A stretch of 64,000 nt of DNA from Zychaea mexicana. Lineage: Eukaryota; Mucoromycota; Mucoromycetes; Mucorales; Lichtheimiaceae. The notes under the pieces were generated by a model that saw only the letters and a program-made list of their open reading frames with translations, was not told the DNA's origin and made no database searches. The first letter of the stretch is position 1. The number at the start of each line of letters is the position of its first letter. The DNA is taken from NCBI RefSeq assembly GCF_025766255.1, contig NW_026516681.1, forward strand, positions 186,001-250,000, written 5' to 3'. Of the stretch, positions 22,443 through 33,157 are shown one piece after another. A program made the translations under genes and the position numbers.

Positions 22443-23352
22443 TTTTAGTCAACTAAGACATAATAAAAGTTGAAGTAGATAATACATTAAGTATAGCAGA
22501 GCAGAATATTTGAGTACTTAAGATTTTCAATTCAAGTCAAGACATAATAGAAGTTAAGCAGTACAAAGCCAATGTCAAGATATAGTAGTATGGCTGGTTC
22601 ACTTGTGACCAAAAGCTTGTAGGCTAATGAACAGGAAATAGCAAGGGTGCGTCAGAGACTCACTACTGTGTGCATAAGCCTATTTTGCTGCTGTGGGAAT
22701 AGGGCCTGAGCGTTTCCCCTCCATTCATTTTACCCGTAACACAAACTGGAGGCTGGTGGCTGAGGTAGGTGGAAAGTGTGGGGTTTATTAGCAGCAGCAG
22801 GGAGGAAAAAAACAACAACTAAAGATCTTTTTTTTTCTCATTACCATTTGCCACGGCAAATCAACAGCTTCGACGCACACTTGTAAATGGCTCCTACTCT
22901 CTTCACGATGAATAAAAACAAAGAAAACAAAACGGCACAATCCACGGATTTATTGAAAAACGAAATGAAGGTAACTGTTTTCTTAAAAAAAGCATGTGCT
23001 CAAGATTGATAAGGAGTAGACCGCCGTTACTGCTGCTTAAAAAAACGCTGGGTAAGTGAACAAGGGAAGGAAAAGGTTACTGGTTGTGCTTGGGGTATAG
23101 CTTTAGTAGACATACGCTCATTCAGAATTACTGTATTTTTTTCTTCTCTGTATATACTTGATGCACCATCTTGCACCATTCCAACGTCAGACTTGCGTGC
23201 GTAATACAACATCGTCCTCTACCTGCACAAACGATTCGTACTCACAACAAGAACGACGCAACAATCTTCTTCTCTATTACTCATACACTATCATATACAA
23301 CATCACGCTGATCTGCCATTGATTTGCAAATATACAGCCTGACGCGATTACC

Positions 23353-24369
23353 TTTCACTATCATGTACGCCCATATTACACGATGACGACTATGACGCCG
23401 GTCTTTTGTTTTAATACTAGTACGCTCAAGCACATCATCATCGTAATGACGGTCATCTCTTTCTTTGCTGTTTGTATACACACCAACGCGATGATAATTA
23501 GATTCCTATGATGCATACACACCACCACAACTATAACCCTCCTCTGCAATTCGCTGTACTCGCACACATACGATGGCAACGACGATTACCTTTTTCTTTT
23601 TGCATATGCTAACACGAACATTGCCGGTCTTGATGGATAAGGTAGTTATATATGCTGACGGGTGGAATGTAGGGTTTTATTATTGCTACTGTAGATGTTA
23701 CGGCTGGGATAAAAAAATAAAAGCAAAGATCATACATTATGTAGTTATTATGTGTCAGTTGTCTGCATAAACAGGTGTGAGATGGTATTGCATGTTATTA
23801 CAAGTGCTTCTATAAAAACTATAAATATAGCTCTGAGCGGTGATGATAATATGGCAGGGGCAAAGAAGAAAACGCGATTGTTGTTATGAAGGAGGAAGTT
23901 TTTCGCTATTACAACAGCAACTAGAACAACCGACAAGTTAGTACCCTTGACGTCATTCGCTACGCTCTCTCTCACTCGACTGTACGTGGAGTTCTTGCAC
24001 TCATTCATAATGAAATCGTGTGCGTTCCTACTGCTCGATGGCAGATATTCAAGGATCGCATCTCGGAATTGTGTGGCTACAAATAGGTTCACAAACGCGA
24101 GACTGTGCATGGCACCAGACGCTCTGCCACGCAATATCAATAATTACAATAACCATCCTTCACCACGAAACAACATCCTTTGCACTTGTATAACTCTTAT
24201 AGAACCTTCTTTTTTGTCTTTCTTATATATCGGCCATCATACTTTATTTTCATCCAATCTACATCAACACAAACGGAAAGAAACGCGTCAGTTATCCTTC
24301 TTGCTATCTACAGCTCATTCATCTATAAAGACCGGCGATGTTAACATTGTTATATACAAAAGGAAAACA
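23353..24369. other. Unique loop of the palindrome
   Basis: About 1.0 kb not repeated between the arms. Two overlapping open stretches lie on opposite strands: 24140-23748 (-), without an ATG at its start but with an internal ATG at 24110, and 23947-24441 (+). The minus one has a plausible amphipathic segment (FRDAILEYLPSSSRNAHDFI) and may be an old exon. I recognise neither. Confidence 0.6.
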
Positions 24370-25279
24370 GTAATCGCGTCAGGCTGTATGTTTTGCAAGT
24401 CAATGGCGGATCAGCGCCATGTTGTATATGATTGTGTATGAGTAATGGAGAAGAAGATTGTTGCGTCGTTCTTGTTGTGAGTATGAATCGTTTGTGCAGG
24501 TAGAGGACGATGTTGTATTACGCACGCAAGTCTGACGTTGGAATGGTGCAAGATGGTGCATCAAGTATATACAGAGAAGAAAAAAATACAGTAATTCTGA
24601 ATGAGCGTATGTCTACTAAAGCTATACCCCAAGCACAACCAGTAACCTTTTCCTTCCCTTGTTCACTTACCCAGCGTTTTTTTAAGCAGCAGTAACGGCG
24701 GTCTACTCCTTATCAATCTTGAGCACATGCTTTTTTTAAGAAAACAGTTACCTTCATTTCGTTTTTCAATAAATCCGTGGATTGTGCCGTTTTGTTTTCT
24801 TTGTTTTTATTCATCGTGAAGAGAGTAGGAGCCATTTACAAGTGTGCGTCGAAGCTGTTGATTTGCCGTGGCAAATGGTAATGAGAAAAAAAAAGATCTT
24901 TAGTTGTTGTTTTTTTCCTCCCTGCTGCTGCTAATAAACCCCACACTTTCCACCTACCTCAGCCACCAGCCTCCAGTTTGTGTTACGGGTAAAATGAATG
25001 GAGGGGAAACGCTCAGGCCCTATTCCCACAGCAGCAAAATAGGCTTATGCACACAGTAGTGAGTCTCTGACGCACCCTTGCTATTTCCTGTTCATTAGCC
25101 TACAAGCTTTTGGTCACAAGTGAACCAGCCATACTACTATATCTTGACATTGGCTTTGTACTGCTTAACTTCTATTATGTCTTGACTTGAATTGAAAATC
25201 TTAAGTACTCAAATATTCTGCTCTGCTATACTTAATGTATTATCTACTTCAACTTTTATTATGTCTTAGTTGACTAAAA

Positions 25280-25701
25280 CAATGTCCAGTTTGACTGTTA
25301 TTATGGTCAGGTTATCTATTATTCATGTTTAGATTGATTATTATTCTTGTCCAGAACGATTTTCATTCATGTATAGATTGATTTTTATTTTGTCTAGATT
25401 GATTTTACTCATGTCCAGATCGATTTATATTCATGTCCAGGTCAATTTATATTCATGTCCAGATCGTTTTATATTCATGTGCAGATCGATCTTTATTCAT
25501 GTCCAGGTCAACTTATATTCATGTCCAGCTCGATTTTCATTCATGTCCAGGTCAATTTATATTTATGTCCAGCTTGATCTTCATTCATGTTTAGATCGAT
25601 TTTCATTCATGTCCAGCTCGATTTTCATTCATGTCCAGATCAATTATTATTCATGTCTAGATTAACTTTTATTCATGTCTACTCAGATTAACATTCATGT
25701 C
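25280..25701 (-). repeat. 22-bp minisatellite (right)
   Basis: Mirror image of 22021-22442 with the same units in the same order, so the array was copied as a block and has not changed length since, or has been homogenised. Confidence 0.9.
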
Positions 25702-25742
25702 CACTCTGCCTAAAATTAAATCCCTTCTGTCTAAATAAAAGT

Positions 25743-26393
25743 TCAAACATCTGCTAGGAGACTGAAAAATCCTGTACCAACAACACCTGAAAACAATCCA
25801 TTTCTAGGATTTGTTTTTGCAATTTTAACTGCAGCAGTTATTGTTGTTCTAGAAATAATTCCCGCAGCAACTCCAGGAGAAGTAATTAGTTTATCATTAT
25901 TAGAATTACTATCTGATGGATGATTATTTGACCCTGCACCTCCATCTCCAAAATTAACATTAAAAGTATTTTTTGATGAAGGATTTGTATTAGATGAATT
26001 AGGGGCAGAACTAATATAAATTAATAAACCTAGTAATACTGAACCTAAAGAGCCTGTAAAAATGTTAGAAAGATTATTATTTAAGAAGTGAATAAATTCT
26101 ATAAAATAAAGATGAATAGAATCAACTAGATTATTAGGAATTAAAAATACAGATGCAAATCTAAAATGATTTTTATCTGTAGAATAGTAATACTTATGTT
26201 TAATAAACTTAATAATAGATAGAATATTATTCTGTAATAAAGAATAATAAGTTTGTAATAATCTATTACATCTATAAATAAGTATTTTAAACCAATAACT
26301 AGAAATAACCCAAACTAAGTTTAAAGTTAATCGCAGGATACAAAGGGGGAATAGGGCGATCGCTAAGATTTTAAAAGACATTTTTGTAAACAT
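25743..26393 (-). CDS. 216-codon AT-rich ORF, mitochondrial/plasmid-like membrane protein (right)
   Basis: Identical protein to the left-arm ORF, reading leftwards from the ATG at 26393: two hydrophobic segments, an Asn/Ser-rich linker and a Gly/Ala-rich end. About 230 bp separate its ATG from the nuclease-like gene, which runs the opposite way; that spacer contains an imperfect hairpin (AGAAGGAAAGAAG...CTTTCCTTCT at about 26540-26576) of the kind seen in organelle DNA. Perfect identity of a probably non-functional ORF between the arms argues for a very recent copy or conversion. Confidence 0.45.
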   Translation of the reverse strand: MFTKMSFKILAIALFPLCILRLTLNLVWVISSYWFKILIYRCNRLLQTYYSLLQNNILSIIKFIKHKYYYSTDKNHFRFASVFLIPNNLVDSIHLYFIEFIHFLNNNLSNIFTGSLGSVLLGLLIYISSAPNSSNTNPSSKNTFNVNFGDGGAGSNNHPSDSNSNNDKLITSPGVAAGIISRTTITAAVKIAKTNPRNGLFSGVVGTGFFSLLADV

Positions 26394-26626
26394 TTTCTTT
26401 TAATAAATTAATAAAATTAGATAGCATCAATTAAATAACACTATTTTTTTTAAAAAAAGTAAAGACATTTAGTTTCTCATTGAATAATGATACTTATAGA
26501 ATCTACCTCAAAAAGGTATGTCTGAATAAGATCCTATCTAGAAGGAAAGAAGTATGTTTATTTTCTTTCCTTCTAAAGGAGGATATGTAAATAACTGTTT
26601 CGTGTTAAACCCATTACCCCCACCCC

Positions 26627-28049
26627 ATCGAACAAGCTGATTTGTACTGGGCTCAAATATCCATCATCAATATCTTAGACTTGTTCTTATATGATATTCT
26701 GCCAGCCAATGATGATATTGAAGCTGATCTGATTCACCAGAAATGGGGATTTATCCAGTTGTGCTTCTATGAGTCAAAGCTCCGAGTGCAAAGGTATTTG
26801 AACCTATACGACGGCATGATATCTAATGATTTATATCACCCTAACTTACCAATCACTTTGGCATGTACTGGTGAAAAGGCCAGTTCTAGCTCCTCAGTAA
26901 GAAAGAATGAAGCGTGGAGGACAGATGATGAGGGTCTACTGGACAGAAAGCTAGTAGGAACAAAGGTTGACCTCATCTTCATTAATGGGGCTCATGAGTA
27001 TGGCTGTCTGGAAGTGACATGCTCCGACGACCAGCACAACACAAAAGCTACCATTGAAGGGAGACTAAAGCTTCCAAGAACGCTCAAAGACATGCTGGCA
27101 AGTTTGTCAAAGATGGCGCCAACCAGGACCCATGACCTTAAGGTCATTGGCTTCATCGTAACTGGTAAGCATAATCTAGTACTCACATTGCCTCCCATTT
27201 TAATTCTCACGTGAAAGACATATAAAGAGTTATAGGAATAGGAAAAAATTGATTTTGGAGAACATGCACCAAATGGAGAGCTGCAAGATGTAATTCACCT
27301 TGGGGTCCCGAAATCGATTTTTAACTTATCCAAATCTCTCTATGAGTATCAATCCATAACAATTAATTTAGCAATAAATTGCTAATTAATTTGTTATTCC
27401 TTTCACTGTCAAGCTACCAATTGTCCAAGTATTCCTCAGGTAGAGGAGGGTATGCTCACTACCATTCCGCCACTTTTTAAATTAAACATTAAACATTAAA
27501 AGATATATCACTTTAAAATATTTAAAAAGGTTTATACAGAACTTAAACCTTTTAAAGAATTAAAAAAAAAAGTTAAAAAAAAAGTTAAAAGTTTCAAAAA
27601 TAAAAAAATTATAATCTAATTTTTTATTTTTTCCTATATATTTTTAAACAATTATTTATATATAATTATTAAAACCTTTTATTAATTTATTGTTAATGAT
27701 TAATACCCTATTTCAATTCTCAATTTCGATTAACACAAGTCTCTAAATAGGAAGGAATCTGACCTTGTACATTCTGGATTGCCCCAATAGTTCAGTAGTG
27801 AGAATTAAAAAATTTGGCCTATACGAGTTCCCTTCGTCTGTTGAACAGTTCTCAAAAATGTTCATTCCTCTTCTTTCTTTGGTGTGGCAGGCTAAAACTA
27901 TCATGAAAAACACGCTTGCCATCATCAATGACGACGACGACATTGTTCTACCGACAGACGATGGCTTAATTCCATCACCGATACCTCCCTGCATGCCTTC
28001 TCTGAAAGCCAGTTCCAAGCGAAAAATATATGAAATCGATGCCAAGTAA
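26627..28049 (+). pseudogene. Uncharacterised Mucorales-type nuclease-like gene, 5'-truncated (right copy)
   Basis: Exon 1 covers 26627-27163, from IEQADLYWAQISIINILDLF to FIVTG, and ends in G|GTAAGC. Exon 2 is 27751-28049 and begins after CTAAATAG with GRNLTLYILDCPNSSVVRIK, ending at TAA. Splicing keeps the frame and gives TGRNLTLYILDCP, the arrangement I remember from homologues. Central motifs are GTKVDLIFINGAHEYGCLEV and LKLPRTLKDMLASLSKM. The C-terminus has an Asp run and KRK. Homologues are several hundred residues longer at the N-terminus; here an in-frame TAA lies 10 codons upstream and AT-rich DNA precedes it, so the 5' exons appear replaced. Function unknown; a nuclease-like fold is a guess from the D...E-x-x-x-x-E pattern. 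Confidence 0.55.
27164..27750. other. AT-rich, organelle-like DNA within an intron (right)
   Basis: A 587-bp intron, several times longer than the 38-108-bp introns of neighbouring intact genes, with GTAAGC and AATAG ends. Its outer two thirds are mirror-identical to the left arm's AT-rich block, apart from a 1-bp homopolymer difference. Confidence 0.5.
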
Positions 28050-29290
28050 TGTCTCACTGAATATCCCATGCTATGGATCTTTCTATTTTCTAAATCGCCA
28101 ATTTCTTTCTCTCTCCACTTGTATATACATGATCCATCCCTCTTTTTACTGTATATTTGATTCACTTTTCTCGGCATCTGTATAAGCTACAAACATACAA
28201 AAGACACATTTGAAGCCCACGTACGCTTTTCCAGAATGCGAAGATGGAATACCTGTATTATGCACTGCCGTTGAGCATGCACAGTGAACCGCGCGCTTCT
28301 GTGTCTTCTCCTTTATGCTCCCTTTGTTCTGATCTTTGGCTTCAGCTTTTCGAACAATGCATGTGCAATAGGGCTACGTTGAAGCAATCATGTAAAACAA
28401 GGATGATGACCTCCTTTACTGGCACTGGCTTGCCAAAGACGAAAGATAGCAACAATAACAAAAAACTAGCCAATGAATAAAGCGTGCTATGCCATGTCGA
28501 GCTCATCCAGGCTCTTATCATACTGACGTGCTTCAAGGCAGCCATATTTGATTTGTGCTGACGAGTTATTTGTGGCACAATTACTAGATGCTGCAGTATA
28601 TATATGTAAATAATCGATATTGATGGCTTGATAGGATCATTGTCTGTGCGTAACCCGTCATCTATGAATCAACAAAAAGAACGAGTGGATTGGTAAGAAA
28701 GGCTATAGCCAGGAGAATGGGATCGAAGCAAGAACTCAATACATGATAATGGCACTGAAAAATAGCTACAACTGTATGTACATAGTACGTGGTGAGGTAT
28801 CGCCACCACCATCAAATAATTGAAAGTACATCATCGCCCTGTGATCACGTTCCTGAGTGCTTGACAATGGGGCGGATACAGACTCTATTGTAAGTATCCA
28901 AATTATATGATCCTTCGCGGACACTAATTATTATTTTGAAGTTTTTTGGATTACGTTGTCGTACATGTACCACGAATTAGTACTGCAAACAGTGCGGGAC
29001 GCTTGTCCAGTTCTTTGACAGGATATCACAGACGATGTCAGCAACGACAACAAAACATCGAGCCATGATGTGCCTCTTGATGGTCATTTAGTATACTTAA
29101 CAATGGCACCAGGTTACGGTTCATTGGATAAATTAGCAACATTTTCAGTATCAATTTGGTACTTGCTCCAGCTGACGGCACATGATAGGCGTGCCAATTA
29201 AAGTGGCCGAGCCTCTCATATGATACAGCCTGACGATCCATCGTTGGAGTTAGTGTTCAAAACATCGAAGTAGTAATATTGTAATGCATA

Positions 29291-30775
29291 GTGTATTACA
29301 GTTGTATTCAACCATCACCTGTCCCCATGGCTCTGAAGCAGCTTCTGTTGTCAGTCAAATACTTTCCTCATGCATATAGTAAACTGACACGCGGCGAAAT
29401 GGCACCTTCAATACCCTAATGTCTTTTTTTGGTGTAATGTATACTTGAGCGTCACCTATTTGTAAACTTTAATATTATTATTATCGTTATTATTTTGTCC
29501 TCTAAATATTAAAGAGCACAAACAGAAGCCAGTGGCATCACCGCAAACGATGATAGTGGCAGTTGAAGGTCAAATGCAACAAGTAAGCATTGAAATAGAC
29601 GTATCATCAGTAAGTTTCAATTTGACTAAGCATATAAAGGAAGGAAGGGGTGGAGACACGTAACATACTCAGTCAATATTCTGATACTGTTTAGTCCATT
29701 CCACTTGCTTACTGTCGATCCCAAAGATGCCGTTTAGTCTTCTTATTTCTCTCGGGAGCAGGCGTGCCAAAATTTTTAATGACAAAGCAACTGCCACCGT
29801 TGCCCGCTGATCGCAGATTGTCGCCACATCAAGTCAGTATCTTATAGAACGCGGTTTTTCTAAAAAGGAAATAAAAGAACAATAATGTGGTCACCTACAA
29901 GAAAGTCTTATATTAACGTGCATCATTAATCAGAATTCTACCCTTTCCGAATTTCGTTCAAGGCATAAATTTCTTTCAAGCGTTGCGATCAATACCAATA
30001 TCTCTTCTATATAATTTGCCCGACGTTTCTCTCTTATTATAACGATTTGGTATGACCGAGTGGCTCTTTCTATATCGGGCAAATACTGCGTGGGGTAAGG
30101 CCGTACGCGAAAACATTAAAGAGAACAGGTCCCGAGTAATACGTTTCATGATTTGTTTCGGGTGACGATGTTCATAAAATTGTCAAGCAATGCAAAGAAG
30201 AGTTACTTGTTTTGCGCAGAATAAGCTTTTCCGTTATTGCTAGTATGTACGTTTGATGATATACGCCTTCACGATGGTAGTAGCTACCACCAGTATTAAA
30301 GCGCAAGACGATAAATGCAGGATCGCTTGATCTTGACGACGCACAAGCCAAAGGAGGGTGCAACTTCATCGTTAGATGTTTTTGGTCTAGTGTGTTCTGT
30401 ACAAAGGCTATACTATTAATGGCATCTATCACACAGCGGGTTTGCCAACGTTACATTTTAAAGATGTAAGACCAACCTCGGTGCGAAATTTAGACTCGTT
30501 TGGTTCAAACTCGATTCCAAATAGAGGTGTTTATATGTAATTGGTATGTCTTCTTGTATTAGCGACGGGGATGATGACATGAAGCAGTTGCAATTGAGTT
30601 GTTGTAGTATGTGTATATATTGGAGATAATCGATGGATGATATGCAAAAAAAACGAAGTAGCAATTGTAATGAAATGGGTGGTTTCGGAAAGCTGTGCAG
30701 AGTGTGGCGCAAAATGGTAGAAATGAGGAGGGTGGAGTAGATGCGTTGTTTTGAGAGGGTATTGGTGAGGTTAAA
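29291..30775. other. Intergenic, no gene seen
   Basis: 1.5 kb between the palindrome and the stop codon of the kinase-like gene. Only short chance ORFs are present. The part next to 30775 should include the 3' UTR of the kinase-like gene. Confidence 0.5.
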
Positions 30776-32567
30776 CTATGATCGGCTAGTCCATGCTTTT
30801 ACTGCAGCCTTCCATCGTGTTTGACACGCCAACAGAACATTTGTCGGTTTCGTCATGGACGATTGGGACCCGCGTTGCTGTTGCTTTCTTTCCGTGTGAT
30901 CTTGTTCGCTTTCCCAGTAGAAGGATGATTCTAGATTTGCCTTTTGCGGTATGGATCGCTTGATGGACTAAAATCACAACACAGCTACATGCATGAGTAT
31001 TAATGAAGAAGATAGAAACCCTCCCAAGTTGACATCAATTTGCATAAACGAAAATGCACTTACATCCTGGCGGATCCTCCGCAGCATTTGTTTGGAGCTC
31101 CAGGTGGCCAGGTGAACCTTGGTAAACTCTTCAAACACTGTGACAAACTTGCATGACACGGGATCCACCGTACACGTCTGATTCGCTCGCTTCATACGCG
31201 CTAGGACATTTATCTATATGGGTGAAATTATGATCAGATTGTCATGTAACCACCGAACGCTCGGGGAGCTAAAAAACAAGGAAGGCTTACCACGGTGGTG
31301 TGTAAAATGGCTAGACTACGATCGACATTAGTGTTATCTATTTTCGGGATCTGCGTTCGATTACCCTTTTTGTTAGTAACTATTTTTTTTTCCTGCTAAA
31401 AGAAATGTTTCCCTCACCATATATTCGTCGGCTTTTCTGCAAAGATGATTTTGTATTAACCGGATGTTGTCAAAATATCGTATGTATTTGTTGGTCCTAG
31501 GTGCAACGGTCATGTATTTTGCCCGAACTGCAAATCGTTCGGTATGCTTATGCTAAATCAGCCAAGATTTAAAAGATTAGTAGATTTCGAGGCAGCAGAA
31601 AGATATGAGCTAAAAGTTTATTATTCGCACCTCGTTACTGATATAGATTACCAGTGGTATGCAATTCGGATACTTTTTCGCAAGATATTTCATTGTATCA
31701 ATAGAGAGACCTACACCCTAAATCACAATAGCAACATCAATACCGTTGTTGCATAGATACATCATACGATCGATCCCCTTTTATCTTGTTCCTGAGCCCC
31801 GTTGCTTCCTCCCCTTCAAGCCTACCTCGATAACAAGACTCTCTTTGCGGTCGGCATATCCTTTAAGCATCTTATCCAACGTGTCCAGCATCAATTGGCT
31901 TTGTGCTTCATAGCCAGCAACAACCTCTTGATCAGGTAAATTTTCTCCGGCATGGTATGAGGATGCCCATAGCACCTCTGACTTGTGTTCTGGATCAAAG
32001 CTGCGCAGCAGACTACGCACATGGTCTGTGGAAAGCACGGTCGTAATACCAATTCTAAAAGAACGGGAACAATACAGGACAACGATATATATGCTTTCAG
32101 TTACAATAGTGAGAGAGCGTCATAAGCACAATGATTATACCTGTGAGCCAACAGACTTGCCAACGTGGATTTGCCACTGCCAGACGTACCGCCCAACAAG
32201 ATACATACAGACTCTTGCCGATGAACAATACGCCATGCAATCTCAAGATCGATCAGGGGATTCGTGTAGCGGAATCGACCCAAGATCGTTTGCAAATGGC
32301 GAAGAAAGCGATCGAGTTCAAACGTTTGTTGCTTCTGTGCACCAACACTATCGATATAATCTGCTTTGGCCACAAGCGAGTGAGTTATGGTATTTTCTAC
32401 GCCAGCTTTCACATATATAGAATATAATAGGACACTCTCTTACTCAATATCTCTTGTATATGTGCGTGTTTCACACCGATAAACGATAGCATGAGTTGCA
32501 CATGGTGAAGGTTGCACCACGTCTGCCCAGGATCATTAGCAGCTGTCCGGATTGCAAACGATAGCAT
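30776..32567 (-). CDS. 2-phosphoglycerate kinase-like P-loop protein
   Basis: Eight exons on the minus strand: 32567-32444, 32405-32141, 32054-31826, 31717-31631, 31552-31418, 31350-31291, 31213-31064, 30967-30776. All introns are GT-AG and the total of 1,242 nt gives 413 residues with every phase consistent. Walker [11 protein letters not shown] lies at residues 113-122, then [54 protein letters not shown] and [12 protein letters not shown]. These are hallmark blocks of 2-phosphoglycerate kinases, which make 2,3-bisphosphoglycerate in archaea; plant relatives (LPA1) affect phytic acid levels. The fungal substrate is unproven. The C-terminal 115 residues ([12 protein letters not shown] onward) are a tail I do not recognise. 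The first intron is only 38 bp. Divergent from the GABA transaminase gene, 590 bp apart. Confidence 0.85.
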
Positions 32568-33157
32568 GCTAAGGAGGAGTTCATTTCACCGCCCACAGGG
32601 CAGCTCTTAAACGGAAAGTGGGAGGGAAAAAAAAGAAGTTGAAATAAGTTGAATAATTATTTTACGGAAAATCGGTTTTGCAAAGTTGACAGGGTCCACA
32701 CGGGCTGTTCAAGTCACACAAGGGCAAAAGGAATCACACGTCATGCAAAGGCCCCAACACAGCACATGTGGGACACCTACAGGATAAATACAAGCAGGAT
32801 GTGCGCGACGATCCCACTGTGGCAATTACCGGCATCAGGTAAAAGTTTATTACAAAGTAAGGGCCAAGTTGTTTCGGAAGACCCGAGCATGCTATTTGTC
32901 AAAAGTGCACCAATCGCATCTGTCTTCCAATGCTGGATCACAGTTGGCTTTATGAGTATAAGGGAATTTTGCCTTCCTTATACTGATACAAGCATACACC
33001 GAGCGATCCATCCCTATCTTTTTTTTTTTTTTTGCTCTTCCAATGAAATGAACAGGGCATGAAAAGCATATAAATACTGGATCGTTCTAGTCGCATCCTT
33101 TCCAACCCGTCCCTTTTTCCCTCATATATCCCTGGTTATTACTAGTTTTGTACCACG
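32568..33157. promoter_or_regulatory. Divergent promoter region
   Basis: The 590-bp gap between two genes transcribed away from each other. It includes a 15-bp T run at 33019-33033 and a TATA element at 33069. A 137-codon plus-strand ORF here (32649-33062) has no recognisable feature and is taken as chance. Confidence 0.5.
33069..33076 (+). promoter_or_regulatory. TATA box of the GABA transaminase gene
   Basis: TATAAATA, 82 bp before the ATG at 33158 and followed by pyrimidine-rich sequence, a usual layout for fungal core promoters. Confidence 0.55.

Larger units (their letters stand above)
18424..23352 (+). repeat. Left arm of a ~10.9-kb palindrome
   Basis: Reverse complement of about 24370-29290. 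Paired coordinates sum to 47,722 from 20.5 kb inwards and to 47,723 further out, so a 1-bp homopolymer indel lies near 20.1 kb. From about 18716 to 23230 only a few differences are seen. Outside 18716 there are indels and substitutions (an 8-bp indel near 18700), and from 23230 to 23352 substitutions become frequent. The outer 1.2 kb (18424-19673) and the inner stretch 22443-23352 hold no recognisable gene. Confidence 0.95.
24370..29290 (-). repeat. Right arm of the ~10.9-kb palindrome
   Basis: Reverse complement of the left arm, same order from centre outwards: minisatellite, 216-codon ORF, nuclease-like gene copy, gene-free outer flank (28050-29290). The match extends past 29007 with clear divergence and fades near 29290, where the left arm ends at the duplication junction. 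Confidence 0.95.

Noticed and set aside
32649..33062. A 137-codon plus-strand ORF between the kinase-like and GABA transaminase genes.
   Set aside because: It occupies the divergent promoter and overlaps the poly-T tract just before the TATA box; no motif supports it.
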